Origin: Fen-1258 sp964449775
GTDB lineage: Bacteria > Bacteroidota > Ignavibacteria > Ignavibacteriales > Melioribacteraceae
Reading direction: 5' to 3'
Assembly: GCA_964449775.1 (NCBI GenBank)
Contig: CAYVBQ010000008.1
Coordinates: forward strand, 1-64,000
Length of the DNA stretch: 64,000 bases
A program made the translations under genes and the position numbers. The number at the start of each line of letters is the position of its first letter. The stretch's first letter is position 1. A model generated the notes under the pieces. That model saw only the letters and a program-made list of their open reading frames with translations, was not told where the DNA came from and searched no databases. This document shows positions 51,737 to 60,109 of the stretch, piece after piece.

Positions 51737-51980
51737 CAAACTTACCACCAATTATCATTTTAGGCAAATGTAATTTTTATAGATCAGAACAGAATTTAAA
51801 TTGCTAAAGTTTTTAATCAACAATTATATTTGAATACAAACCTAATACTTACTACTCTTGATTCTATTACTAATGTTAATGCAGCTCGACAAATGAGTCG
51901 CTCGTCTCGACAGGAAAAAGAGTTATTCCTCAATCCAAATATAGATCATTGATAAATCGTATAAAACGAAAGAAGAAATG

Positions 51981-51997
51981 TTGGCACGGTTATTACA
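51981..51997 (+). promoter_or_regulatory. Sigma-54 promoter-like element, copy 2
   Basis: TTGGCACGGTTATTACA matches the consensus TTGGCACG-N4-TTGCA with one difference (TTACA). The GG lies 65 bases before the ATG of paralog B. Best of the three elements. Confidence 0.75.
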
Positions 51998-52047
51998 ATA
52001 ATGATAACGAAGCACAAAAAACAATCACATAAAAAAAGGAGTACAAA

Positions 52048-52365
52048 ATGAAACGCACAGCATTATTCTTCGCAGCAGCACTATTTACAATAGTTCTTTT
52101 AAACAGCAACACAAATGCACAAACAACCGGAACCGGAGTTAAAATAAATTGGGTTGATGCAAATGGAGACGGCATTTGTGATAATGTTGGTACATCACTC
52201 CAAGGTGTAAACGGAACCGGCAAAGGTTTTGGTAAAAAAGATGGAACCGGTACACAAGTAAGACCTCAAGATGGAACGGGATTTGGCAATAAAGGCGGAA
52301 ATCAAACCGCTACTGGTACACATGACGGCACAGGTCCTAAAGGCGGACGCAGAGGCAATAAGTAA
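52048..52365 (+). CDS. Small secreted Asp/Gly-rich protein, paralog B
   Basis: 105 aa, differing from paralog A (45242) at nine positions only. Same signal peptide design, DANGDGICD loop and GTG/DGTG tail. The ribosome binding site, leader length and sigma-54-like promoter also correspond, so the duplication included control sequences. Terminator directly follows. It is transcribed towards, and convergent with, the NtrC-family regulator gene that may control it. Confidence 0.86.
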   Translation: MKRTALFFAAALFTIVLLNSNTNAQTTGTGVKINWVDANGDGICDNVGTSLQGVNGTGKGFGKKDGTGTQVRPQDGTGFGNKGGNQTATGTHDGTGPKGGRRGNK

Positions 52366-52398
52366 TAGCTTCTAGTAATAAATCGTTTTAATAATTAG

Positions 52399-52438
52399 AA
52401 AAGCTGTCACGGAAATAAATTCTGTGACAGCTTTTTTA
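52399..52438. terminator. Rho-independent terminator, bidirectional
   Basis: AAAAGCTGTCAC (52399-52410) and GTGACAGCTTTT (52424-52435) form a perfect 12-base-pair stem with a T run. It ends the paralog B transcript and, from the other side, can end the response regulator transcript. Confidence 0.9.
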
Positions 52439-52466
52439 TATTAATTATGATGTATGTTGAGGGGTA

Positions 52467-53828
52467 TTAATTATTGAGTCTCTCTAGTCGCGACCTTAAA
52501 TGTCGTTCACTTATTCCAAGAATTCGTGCGGCGGCGCTTTTGTTTCCACTTGTTCTGCTTAATGCTTCCTGGATCATCGTTCGTTCAAACGATTTTGTCT
52601 TTTCCTCATATCCATCATCAAGATTATAGGGATCCATCTTTTTATCAACCTCTTTCTGGTTGGAAAGCATTGGCAAATCTTCATTTATTATGAATTCATT
52701 CCGCGTTAATACTACGGCACGCTCAATTAAATTTTCTAATTCACGCACATTTCCGGGAAAGTTGTATTTCATTAATTGATCTAATGCTTCCCGGCTGATT
52801 CCTTTAACGTCTTTTAGATTTTCCTTAGCGTATTTTTTAATGAAATGATCGACTAAAACGGGAATATCTTCCTTGCGCTGTCTGAGAGGCGGAGTGATAA
52901 TTCCAACAACATTTAATCTATAGTATAAGTCTTCTCGGAACTCGCCGTTCTTTATCATCTCTTCTAAATTCCTATGCGTGGCGGCAATTATTCTTACATC
53001 GGTTTTAACAATTTGGTTGCCGCCAATTTTTTGGATTTCACCAAACTGAATTGCTCTCAAAATCTTTACTTGAACCGGAAGAGGAATATCGCCAACCTCG
53101 TCAATAAAAATTGTTCCACTATTGGCTTCTTCAAATCTACCGATTCTCTGATTAGCGGCGCCGGTAAAAGAGCCCTTCTCATGTCCGAATAATTCACTCT
53201 CAAGTAAATTTTCTGAAAGCGAAGCAACATTTACGGTAATAAACGGTTTATCTTTTCGTGGGCTTGCAAAGTGAATTGCCTTGGCAATCAATTCTTTACC
53301 TGTTCCGCTCTCACCTCTGACTAAAACAGTTGCCCTGGAGTTTGCAACTCTTCCGGCGGTATTCAAAACATTTTCCATCAAACCGCTTTGAGAGATGATC
53401 TGCTCAAACCGGAATTTATCTTGAAGCTGTTCTCGCAGCAACTTATTCTCACCAATCAACAACTTCCTTTCCTGGATTTTGCCGAGAATATTTTCCAACT
53501 CATCCAAATCTATCGGCTTAATTAAATAATCAAAAGCGCCGGACTTCATAATATTTACCGCGCTCTCAATTGTACCGAAGGCAGTCATCAAAACAATATC
53601 AATCTCAGAATTCAACTCTTTCATTTTCTGAAGTACTTGCATCCCATCCCAACCCGGCATATTGAAATCAGTTAGCACAATATCAATCAAATTTGATTGA
53701 GCAATTTTATATCCGGCTTCGCCGTTATCGGCTGTATAAACTATAAAACTGCGCTTAGTTAAAAAACTTTTGAGGGACTGAAGTTGAGATTCTTCATCAT
53801 CAATCACCAAAACCGAAAAGACATTCAT
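52467..53828 (-). CDS. NtrC-family sigma-54-dependent response regulator
   Basis: 453 aa in three domains. Receiver: acidic pair D10-D11, phospho-acceptor Asp54, Lys104 (KP). AAA+ domain: Walker A GESGTGKE (172-179), sigma-54 contact loop GSFTGA (219-224; consensus GAFTGA, so an Ala-to-Ser change), Walker B IFIDEVGD. C-terminal Fis-type helix-turn-helix (KSAAARILGISERHLRSRL). It activates -24/-12 promoters with RpoN, and the three elements in this window are candidate targets. Its gene starts nine bases after the stop of the kinase gene; they form one operon. Confidence 0.95.
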   Translation of the reverse strand: MNVFSVLVIDDEESQLQSLKSFLTKRSFIVYTADNGEAGYKIAQSNLIDIVLTDFNMPGWDGMQVLQKMKELNSEIDIVLMTAFGTIESAVNIMKSGAFDYLIKPIDLDELENILGKIQERKLLIGENKLLREQLQDKFRFEQIISQSGLMENVLNTAGRVANSRATVLVRGESGTGKELIAKAIHFASPRKDKPFITVNVASLSENLLESELFGHEKGSFTGAANQRIGRFEEANSGTIFIDEVGDIPLPVQVKILRAIQFGEIQKIGGNQIVKTDVRIIAATHRNLEEMIKNGEFREDLYYRLNVVGIITPPLRQRKEDIPVLVDHFIKKYAKENLKDVKGISREALDQLMKYNFPGNVRELENLIERAVVLTRNEFIINEDLPMLSNQKEVDKKMDPYNLDDGYEEKTKSFERTMIQEALSRTSGNKSAAARILGISERHLRSRLERLNN

Positions 53829-53837
53829 GTTATCCTC

Positions 53838-55865
53838 TTACGAAAAATATTTGGGTAATATAATTGTGAATATTGTTCCTTTATTTGGTTCGCTTTGAAC
53901 TGAGATCAATCCATTGTGTTCGGAGATTATTTTTTGAACAATGCTAAGCCCAATTCCGCTTCCTTTTGATTTTGTTGTAAAGTAGAGATTAAAAATCCTT
54001 TTCAGATTATCATAAGAAATTCCTTTTCCGTTATCGGCAAATATTATCTCAACTTGCTTTTCTTTCCGTTCGGCAACATCAATACTTATCTCGCCGTTAT
54101 TTTCAACGGCATTAATAGCGTTTTCAAATAAATTTATAAAAACTTGCGTCATCTGTGTTTTATCCCAAACAACCTCGCCAACATCGGTTAATTTTAAATT
54201 CAGTTTAATTTTTTTCTTTGTAAGAATTGATTGATACTGTTTTTCTAATTGATCAAATAATTCTCTTGCAATAAACTTTTCTGCTTTAATCGGTTGAGGT
54301 TTTGCAAACTTAAGAAAACTTTCAATTGTCTCGTTAATCCGTCTTACCTCTTTATAGACGACCTGAGTCAAGCTCTTAAACTCCCCCTCATTCTCTTTGG
54401 GATAAAAATCCTTGCCGAGTTGTTGAGCAATTGTGCCGATTGAATTTAACGGATTTCTAATTTCGTGGGCAACAGAGGATGCTAATTCACCCATGGCTAT
54501 AAGTCGCTCGCTTCTCTCAATTTGGTTCTCCAGTAATTTCTGCTCGGTTAAATCTCTCAACACTAAAATTATATTATTCTCTTTATTCTCATTGTGGAAC
54601 TCACTCTTAGAGACTAAGAACACTTTATTTTTTCCGGCTATGTTGCATTCGATTTCTTCTATCATGGAAGATGCGCGTAAAATTTTTTCGCACTTACTTC
54701 CGGCAAAAAAGGAAAAGAATTCAATTCCTTTCGCTTCCCCTTCTGCAATACCCAGCAGAGCTTCTCCGGCTTTATTAATTGTCTGAATCTTTTTATTTGA
54801 ATCCAAGACTATAATACCGTCACTTACATTATCTATTATTCTACTGGAGTAAGATTCTATCGCAGTAAATCTCTTAGATAGCAGATCGAAATTTTGCCTT
54901 ACGAAAATCAGAGTGATGGTGATAAATCCAAAAACAAATAGTACAATTCCAAGAAAGATAATTCTGCGTGTTAATCTTTCATTAATAGTATTCAATGGTT
55001 CTAAAGATATTCCTAACCGGAAGATTCCAATTGTCTCGTTGTTATGTACGAACGGATGCACCACCTCAAAGACTTCCAGAGGTCCAATCTGTGCGATGCG
55101 CCATTTGAATGAATTCTCATCGAGAGTTTTTTTTAATACCTCGGATGAATCAATATCTTCTAAATCTTGAATCATGCCGGAACCTGCCATGATTCCATCT
55201 TCATCTTGAAGAGCCGCATAAATAATCTGAGAATTCTCGGTTACTTTTTTCAACAAAATGCCAAATCCGACTTTCTTTCGAAAACTCAATAACTCTGCAG
55301 CATCAACATTCACCACAATTGCGCCGCCGTCTTTTGTGGAGACGGCAACAGCAAATCTTTGCCCCTCTTGATATCGTGCCGGTTTTATACCAATAATGAG
55401 AGTATCTGCTTCTCCCTTTAATATCGGCTCAATATATTTTTTAGGATTTTCCTTCTCCGGTATATTTGAATGAATTTCTTTATGGCTGGCGAATCTTTTA
55501 AATCCGTTCTTATCAAAAATATTTATCCGGTAAATCTGATTATGTTTTGTGATATCTTCTAAAAGGGAATTAGAAATTAGTCCTTTCTCATACATCATTC
55601 TGATCATTGCAGCATTACTCAATAACCGCTGGCTTAATTCATCTTCTATTTTTTCGTAAGAAAGCAGAGCATTGCTAGAAGAGGAGAGAAGAGTTTCCAG
55701 TAAAGTGTGCCCTTGCTTTTCCATTAACCCGAGCATCTCTTCTTTACTTTGATTCAGTTCAATAAGAACAGAAGCGATAACAATAACCGCAGTTACAAAA
55801 AAGATAAGCACCAAATTTTTGGGTTGGATTAATAAATTTCTAAAGAGCTTCACTTTCTCTGTCAT
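53838..55865 (-). CDS. Membrane sensor histidine kinase with PAS domain
   Basis: 675 aa. Transmembrane helices at ~18-37 and ~302-322 bracket a ~265-residue periplasmic sensor region of double-CACHE-like layout. Then a PAS domain (~338-445), HisKA with phospho-acceptor His467 (HEIRNPLNS) and HATPase with N box NLFENAINA and G boxes DNGKGIS and GSGIGLSI. It phosphorylates the adjacent NtrC-type regulator. The signal is unknown; the extracytoplasmic domain suggests a small molecule or ion. Overall design is ZraS/AtoS-like. Confidence 0.94.
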   Translation of the reverse strand: MTEKVKLFRNLLIQPKNLVLIFFVTAVIVIASVLIELNQSKEEMLGLMEKQGHTLLETLLSSSSNALLSYEKIEDELSQRLLSNAAMIRMMYEKGLISNSLLEDITKHNQIYRINIFDKNGFKRFASHKEIHSNIPEKENPKKYIEPILKGEADTLIIGIKPARYQEGQRFAVAVSTKDGGAIVVNVDAAELLSFRKKVGFGILLKKVTENSQIIYAALQDEDGIMAGSGMIQDLEDIDSSEVLKKTLDENSFKWRIAQIGPLEVFEVVHPFVHNNETIGIFRLGISLEPLNTINERLTRRIIFLGIVLFVFGFITITLIFVRQNFDLLSKRFTAIESYSSRIIDNVSDGIIVLDSNKKIQTINKAGEALLGIAEGEAKGIEFFSFFAGSKCEKILRASSMIEEIECNIAGKNKVFLVSKSEFHNENKENNIILVLRDLTEQKLLENQIERSERLIAMGELASSVAHEIRNPLNSIGTIAQQLGKDFYPKENEGEFKSLTQVVYKEVRRINETIESFLKFAKPQPIKAEKFIARELFDQLEKQYQSILTKKKIKLNLKLTDVGEVVWDKTQMTQVFINLFENAINAVENNGEISIDVAERKEKQVEIIFADNGKGISYDNLKRIFNLYFTTKSKGSGIGLSIVQKIISEHNGLISVQSEPNKGTIFTIILPKYFS

Positions 55866-55940
55866 TTAGTTCTTGCCTAATTTACTAAAATCTTTCCTGG
55901 AATATTATGAGAAGCTCTTTAATTGGATTCATGAACTACT

Positions 55941-56768
55941 CTAATTAGTAACCCCGGTTATTGTATTTGCGATATCTATTGGCGCCAAATTATTTTTAGC
56001 AGCAACGTCCTTTAATTTTTCATCTTTATCGGCGTTTATTCCCTTGGCTCTTAATCTATTTAAACCATTGTCGGTGCTAATCTTTAGTTCTGTACAAATT
56101 TGCTCTATGGTTTTTCTTCCATAACCTCTTCCTTCAGTGGGAACACTAATTGATTGATTAGTTGTTTCCTGTACCCATTTATAAATCTCGCTGGGAGAGA
56201 GATTGTTTTGTTCTGAAATTTCTTTGATCGTCGCTGAATCGCTATCAATTCGAATTCCTTTTAAAGCAAGTTTGGTTCTCAACTCGTTTGGAGGAAGTTT
56301 TATTGTCTCGGCAAATTTTTGAATTGTCTGTTCTTCCGCATGAGGAATAGGAGGTTCTGTGTTCTGTGTTGACCATGAATCTTTTAAGCTCTCTCCCAAA
56401 TTCATCACCGAGCTAAACGGAGTTGTATCATTAACGGTAAGAGTAAAAACTAGCAAGGCAAGTATGGATGCGCCAAAAATTTCTTTCCTCAATTTAATGT
56501 GCGTCCCTATTCGCGTTTTCAAATACGCAAATAGAGGTCTCCAGTTATAAAATAAGTGTAAAGATATTGCTATGACAAAAATGAAAGTAAAAATTGTATG
56601 AACGGACTGCCACTGCGATTTGAGTAATCCTATATATCTCCAGTTGGACCAATTAGCAACCCTGCCTGCAGGTGATAAAAACAAAACGATACCGGATAAA
56701 GTCATAATTAAAAATGAAAGAGCTATGTATAAACTTACAAATCCTCTGAAGTTAAATTTTTTTTTCAT
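55941..56768 (-). CDS. DUF4405 membrane protein with duplicated C-terminal repeat
   Basis: 275 aa. About three transmembrane segments: LYIALSFLIMTLSGIVLFL, VHTIFTFIFVIAISLHLFYNW, and FGASILALLVFTLTV. The second holds two His residues (His54 and the His of SLHLF) that could bind haem, as in DUF4405/cytochrome-b561-like proteins. The periplasmic tail has two ~52-residue copies of a helical motif: TIQKFAETIK...SEIYKWV and TIEQICTELK...IDIANTI, the second preceded by GRGYGRK. It ends just before the histidine kinase gene and begins eight bases after the barrel gene. Confidence 0.8.
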   Translation of the reverse strand: MKKKFNFRGFVSLYIALSFLIMTLSGIVLFLSPAGRVANWSNWRYIGLLKSQWQSVHTIFTFIFVIAISLHLFYNWRPLFAYLKTRIGTHIKLRKEIFGASILALLVFTLTVNDTTPFSSVMNLGESLKDSWSTQNTEPPIPHAEEQTIQKFAETIKLPPNELRTKLALKGIRIDSDSATIKEISEQNNLSPSEIYKWVQETTNQSISVPTEGRGYGRKTIEQICTELKISTDNGLNRLRAKGINADKDEKLKDVAAKNNLAPIDIANTITGVTN

Positions 56769-56776
56769 TCTCTCTC

Positions 56777-57916
56777 CTAAAACTCAAATCCCAGATTCAC
56801 GTTTATGGAATTACTTTTATAATTAAATAGATAACTGTTGGATTTATTATCGATCAATTGATAGTTCAATCCTACGGATAGATCAATGCCGCTTAAGAAT
56901 TCCAAAGAAATATTTTTCTTTACTGAGAGATTGAAAATATTTTGCGTGTCGCTTCGCATTACGCCGGTGACGTAATTGTAGAGCGCATTATAAACACCTT
57001 GGGATGGATAAAATTTTCTGTTCAAGTAAAAGCCAGCTTTAAGTTCAACGTCTTCGAAAAAAATCTGAGTAAATTCAAAGGAGAGATTATTCCCTTCGTA
57101 ATTTACCGGATCATCGAACATTTCAGATTCGTCACCATAAATCATATTGAGATCTTTAACGAAAGTTCCAAATCCATTAAAGATGCTTCTGTTCGTAAAT
57201 TGTACTGCTAAGCCGGTTGTTGCTGTAATTGATTGAGCGATTCTTCCAAATGAAACTAATTGTGTAATAGATGAAACATTATTGTCTATATATGATTCAG
57301 TAACACGTAAGTTGTTTTCGTCGATGTAAGTATAAATTCCGGATTGTGTTGGATTGAGATACTTTTTATAATTCAAAGCACCACCAAGAATGAATGTTGT
57401 TCCGCTTTCGAAACCTCGGTTGATATTCAGGCCCAAACTTCCTTTGTAGTTATCCATTATACTGATATTCTTATACTTAGTAAGACTCAGATTCGGGGAA
57501 AGTGTGAAAAAGAAATTCTCCAGATTAAATTGCTGATTGTAATAAGCTGTGATATTCGTGTAATCGTAGTAAGTATAAACATCTTTATTTAATCGCTGTT
57601 CAGCATAAACGCCTAAAGCAGAGTTTTCAAAACTCTTCCACATTGCAAATTGATGCCAGTAAAAATTTCTTTCCGGCGCCACATCAAAATTCAGATAACT
57701 TCCGTAATAACCAATGGAGAGACTTTCTAAATTATTTTGCAATCCGAAATCGATTGACGAGAGAAATGTTTTTGTTGAAAGCTGAGTGCGGAAAGGATTG
57801 TCATTATATTCTTGATCGGTTGATAATTTAAAACTCCACTGTGCTGAACTAAGCGAACTAATCGAAAATAAAATGATAATGAAAAATTTAATTCTACTAT
57901 CTACAACTTGATGCAT
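56777..57916 (-). CDS. Outer-membrane beta-barrel of unknown family
   Basis: 379 aa. Signal peptide KFFIIILFSISSLSSAQ, then dense alternating strands with aromatic girdles (SFKLSTDQEYNDNPF, FGLQNNLESLSIGYYGSY, NLSFEFTQIFFEDVELKAGF) ending in Phe (VNLGFEF). Asn/Asp-rich turns are consistent with an outer-membrane channel or TonB-less porin. AGGTGAG lies before the ATG. It is downstream of the small-protein gene across a terminator, so partial readthrough from the sigma-54 promoter would express it and the DUF4405 gene. Confidence 0.75.
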   Translation of the reverse strand: MHQVVDSRIKFFIIILFSISSLSSAQWSFKLSTDQEYNDNPFRTQLSTKTFLSSIDFGLQNNLESLSIGYYGSYLNFDVAPERNFYWHQFAMWKSFENSALGVYAEQRLNKDVYTYYDYTNITAYYNQQFNLENFFFTLSPNLSLTKYKNISIMDNYKGSLGLNINRGFESGTTFILGGALNYKKYLNPTQSGIYTYIDENNLRVTESYIDNNVSSITQLVSFGRIAQSITATTGLAVQFTNRSIFNGFGTFVKDLNMIYGDESEMFDDPVNYEGNNLSFEFTQIFFEDVELKAGFYLNRKFYPSQGVYNALYNYVTGVMRSDTQNIFNLSVKKNISLEFLSGIDLSVGLNYQLIDNKSNSYLFNYKSNSINVNLGFEF

Positions 57917-57924
57917 TTCTCACC

Positions 57925-57952
57925 TCAAAAAAATGGGACTCCGGAGAGTCCC
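57925..57952 (-). terminator. Rho-independent terminator or attenuator
   Basis: On the minus strand GGGACTC-TCCG-GAGTCCC is followed by ATTTTTTTG. It sits between the third small secreted protein gene and the barrel gene, where it would cap expression of the downstream genes. Confidence 0.82.
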
Positions 57953-57973
57953 GATTAATAATATTTTTTATTC

Positions 57974-58363
57974 TTACTTCTTTCCGCCTTTATATCCGCG
58001 TCCCTTCGTTCCTTGCATTTCGGTGCCGGTTCCATCCTTAAGACCAATGCCATTATTACCGGTGCCATATCCGCCTTTAGCACCTTTTCCACCACGCATA
58101 CCTTTGCCGGCATTGTCATTGATTCCATCACCATTCAAATCAACAAATTTATTTTTCTGAAGTTTTGAACCGGTGTAGTCAGGATCTAGACCGTTTGGAA
58201 TTCCATCGCCGTCATGATCGGGTGCGTTGTCGTTATAACCATCTCCGTTTTTATCAACGAATCCTTTACCATGCTGTGCAGGTGGGTTTTGCGTTTGTGC
58301 AGATATGTTTGAGTATGCAATAAGAATTGCAAAGAGAGCAATAAGAGAAACTAACTTTTTCAT
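57974..58363 (-). CDS. Small secreted Asp/Gly-rich protein, paralog C
   Basis: 129 aa from the ATG at 58363, which has GGAGGT upstream. Signal peptide (LVSLIALFAILIAYSNISAQ). It contains DKNGDGYNDNAPDHDGDGIP and DLNGDGINDN, three Asp-rich loops of the thrombospondin type-3/dockerin kind, then GGKGAKGGYGTGN and a DGTGTEMQGTKGRGYKGGKK tail. It is a more elaborate relative of paralogs A and B. First gene of the sigma-54-linked unit. Binding of calcium in the envelope is likely from the loops; a structural or sensor role is unknown. Confidence 0.84.
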   Translation of the reverse strand: MKKLVSLIALFAILIAYSNISAQTQNPPAQHGKGFVDKNGDGYNDNAPDHDGDGIPNGLDPDYTGSKLQKNKFVDLNGDGINDNAGKGMRGGKGAKGGYGTGNNGIGLKDGTGTEMQGTKGRGYKGGKK

Positions 58364-58411
58364 TTTAACCTCCATAGTTATTGAAAGTGATATAGTGCTT
58401 GCATTCTATAA

Positions 58412-58428
58412 ATGAAAAAACGTGCCAT
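58412..58428 (-). promoter_or_regulatory. Sigma-54 promoter-like element, copy 3
   Basis: On the minus strand: ATGGCACG-TTTT-TTCAT, a perfect -24 half TGGCACG with a degenerate -12 half. The GG lies 63 bases upstream of the start of paralog C, matching the spacing at paralogs A and B. Confidence 0.68.
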
Positions 58429-58557
58429 GAAGATTTCATCTGTTTTTAGTTATATTTTATACATATTTCCGTTGCCTTGGTTATTTGGTCAACCAAAGAG
58501 TCGTCCGGTTCGTCCATCCGGTCGGACGGTGTTTATATTTCATAAATTTATTACATC

Positions 58558-58662
58558 GACGAATTTCTTAATTTGATGCCGGATGGAAAAAATGGATTCA
58601 TGCCGGTTAAAAATTTAGAAGAGATCAAAGCTGCATTATTCAATAAATTGGCCGCGGAATGA
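58558..58662 (+). pseudogene. Possible 3' end of a lost gene
   Basis: A short open stretch ending in TGA reads DEFLNLMPDGKNGFMPVKNL and continues EEIKAALFNKLAAE, with normal codon use and a helical C-terminus look. There is no start codon or upstream homologous sequence. The remaining part of the 311-base gap between paralog C and dinB holds only the promoter above. Family not recognised. Confidence 0.3.
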
Positions 58663-58686
58663 ATAGCGCACCGCAAAGGAGAAAAA

Positions 58687-59166
58687 ATGAATTTAACACT
58701 AAAACCAATCGCATCTATCTATGAAGTCAACTCAACACTTTTCATCAACAGTTTTAAAGATGTTGAAGAAAAAATTGCGCTAAAGCGTCCAAACAAAAGA
58801 ACAAACTCGATGATCTTTATAGCGCTTCATTTAATTGATGCCAGAATCTTTATACTCGTTCAACTAGGAGTTAAAATAAAAAGTCCGCTTGCCAAATATG
58901 CCGATTGGGCAAAAAGCATAGATGAAATAAAAATTTATCCGAAACTATCCCGTGTTTTATCGGAATGGAAAAAGTTAGACCTGGTTTTTATGAAAAAATT
59001 GAATAGTCTTTCCCCCAAGCAGTTGGAAGTTAAATTGAACATGGAATTCCCCGGTGGAAAAACTGTTTTTAATATGATTACCTTTCTTTCTGAACATGAA
59101 GCGTATCATGCCGGACAGCTTGGGCTTGTAAGAAAATTTTATGGTTTTCCGGCAGCACAATATTGA
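58687..59166 (+). CDS. DinB-family protein
   Basis: 159 aa four-helix bundle of the DinB/YfiT type. The metal ligands would be the His in FIALHLIDARIF and the pair in EHEAYHAGQLG near the C-terminus. Members act as thiol-dependent transferases or hydrolases (such as bacillithiol transferases); the exact role is unknown. AAGGAGAAAAA precedes the ATG. Single gene. Confidence 0.85.
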   Translation: MNLTLKPIASIYEVNSTLFINSFKDVEEKIALKRPNKRTNSMIFIALHLIDARIFILVQLGVKIKSPLAKYADWAKSIDEIKIYPKLSRVLSEWKKLDLVFMKKLNSLSPKQLEVKLNMEFPGGKTVFNMITFLSEHEAYHAGQLGLVRKFYGFPAAQY

Positions 59167-59261
59167 TATAAATTTATGGATGAGGCGTATCTAAAAAGGT
59201 CTTTTATGCAATTTTACTATATGAATACAAACCCAATTCAAAATATTTTTACTTTAAATAT

Positions 59262-59281
59262 ACCTTTTTAGAGTAGACTCA
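59262..59281 (+). repeat. Dispersed 20-base motif, copy 3
   Basis: ACCTTTTTAGAGTAGACTCA overlaps the start codon of the arylamine N-acetyltransferase gene (ATG 59281). It matches the copies at 33409 and 50201. GAG at 59271-59273 could act as a weak Shine-Dalgarno. Confidence 0.5.
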
Positions 59282-60033
59282 TGGATGTAAAACAATATCT
59301 ATCGCGAATTGGCATTGAGGAGATCAGACAGCCATCAATCGATTTTTTGACAGAGTTGCAAAATGCTCACATGCTCTCAATTCCGTTTGAAGATCTGGAT
59401 ATACCAGATTGGGACAGAATTGTATTGGATCTTGAGCGGATCTATCAAAAAATTATTCCTACTAAACGTGGCGGATTTTGTTATGAGTTGAACGGATTGT
59501 TTCATTGGCTTTTAACCTCGCTTGGTTTTAAGGTTGATATGCTCTCAGCCCACGTCTTTAATCATGAAAGAAAAGATTTGGGTCCGGAGTTCGATCACAT
59601 GACGCTCCTTGTTCATCTCGAAAAAGATTATTTGGTTGATGTTGGTTTTGGCGACTCGTTCCGGATTCCAATGGAATTTCCTAACGGTGAATTGAGAGAT
59701 GTAAGCGGACATTACAAAATTTCCCGTATCAACGAAAATGAATACGATCTTAGACGAAAAGAAAGTTATGAATGGAAACTCCAATATAAATTTTCTTTAA
59801 CTCAGCATACGTTTACAGATTTTGAAGATATGTGCGAATATCAGCAAACTTTCCCCGAATCAATTTTCCGGAACAGAATGATTTGTACAATTGCAACACA
59901 AACCGGAAGGGTTACACTCAGCCATTCATCACTGACAATATCAGACAACGGTACGAAAACAAAAACAGAATTGAAGCACAAAGAAGAATTTTATCATTTG
60001 CTAAATAAATATTTTCAAATAAAACTCGTTTGA
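59281..60033 (+). CDS. nat: Arylamine N-acetyltransferase
   Basis: 250 aa. The triad Cys67 (RGGFCYELNG), His106 (FDHMTLLV) and Asp120 (LVDVGFG) is complete. It transfers acetyl groups from acetyl-CoA to arylamines or hydrazines. The length is slightly short of the usual ~275, mostly in the C-terminal domain. Start codon lies in the dispersed 20-base motif. Single gene; next gene is nadB. Confidence 0.93.
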   Translation: MDVKQYLSRIGIEEIRQPSIDFLTELQNAHMLSIPFEDLDIPDWDRIVLDLERIYQKIIPTKRGGFCYELNGLFHWLLTSLGFKVDMLSAHVFNHERKDLGPEFDHMTLLVHLEKDYLVDVGFGDSFRIPMEFPNGELRDVSGHYKISRINENEYDLRRKESYEWKLQYKFSLTQHTFTDFEDMCEYQQTFPESIFRNRMICTIATQTGRVTLSHSSLTISDNGTKTKTELKHKEEFYHLLNKYFQIKLV

Positions 60034-60109
60034 AAATAGTTATACAGATCGTCTCAACTTTTAATTAAAAATTCCTATCTTATCTCACCTTCAAAAAGAA
60101 AGACTTTGC

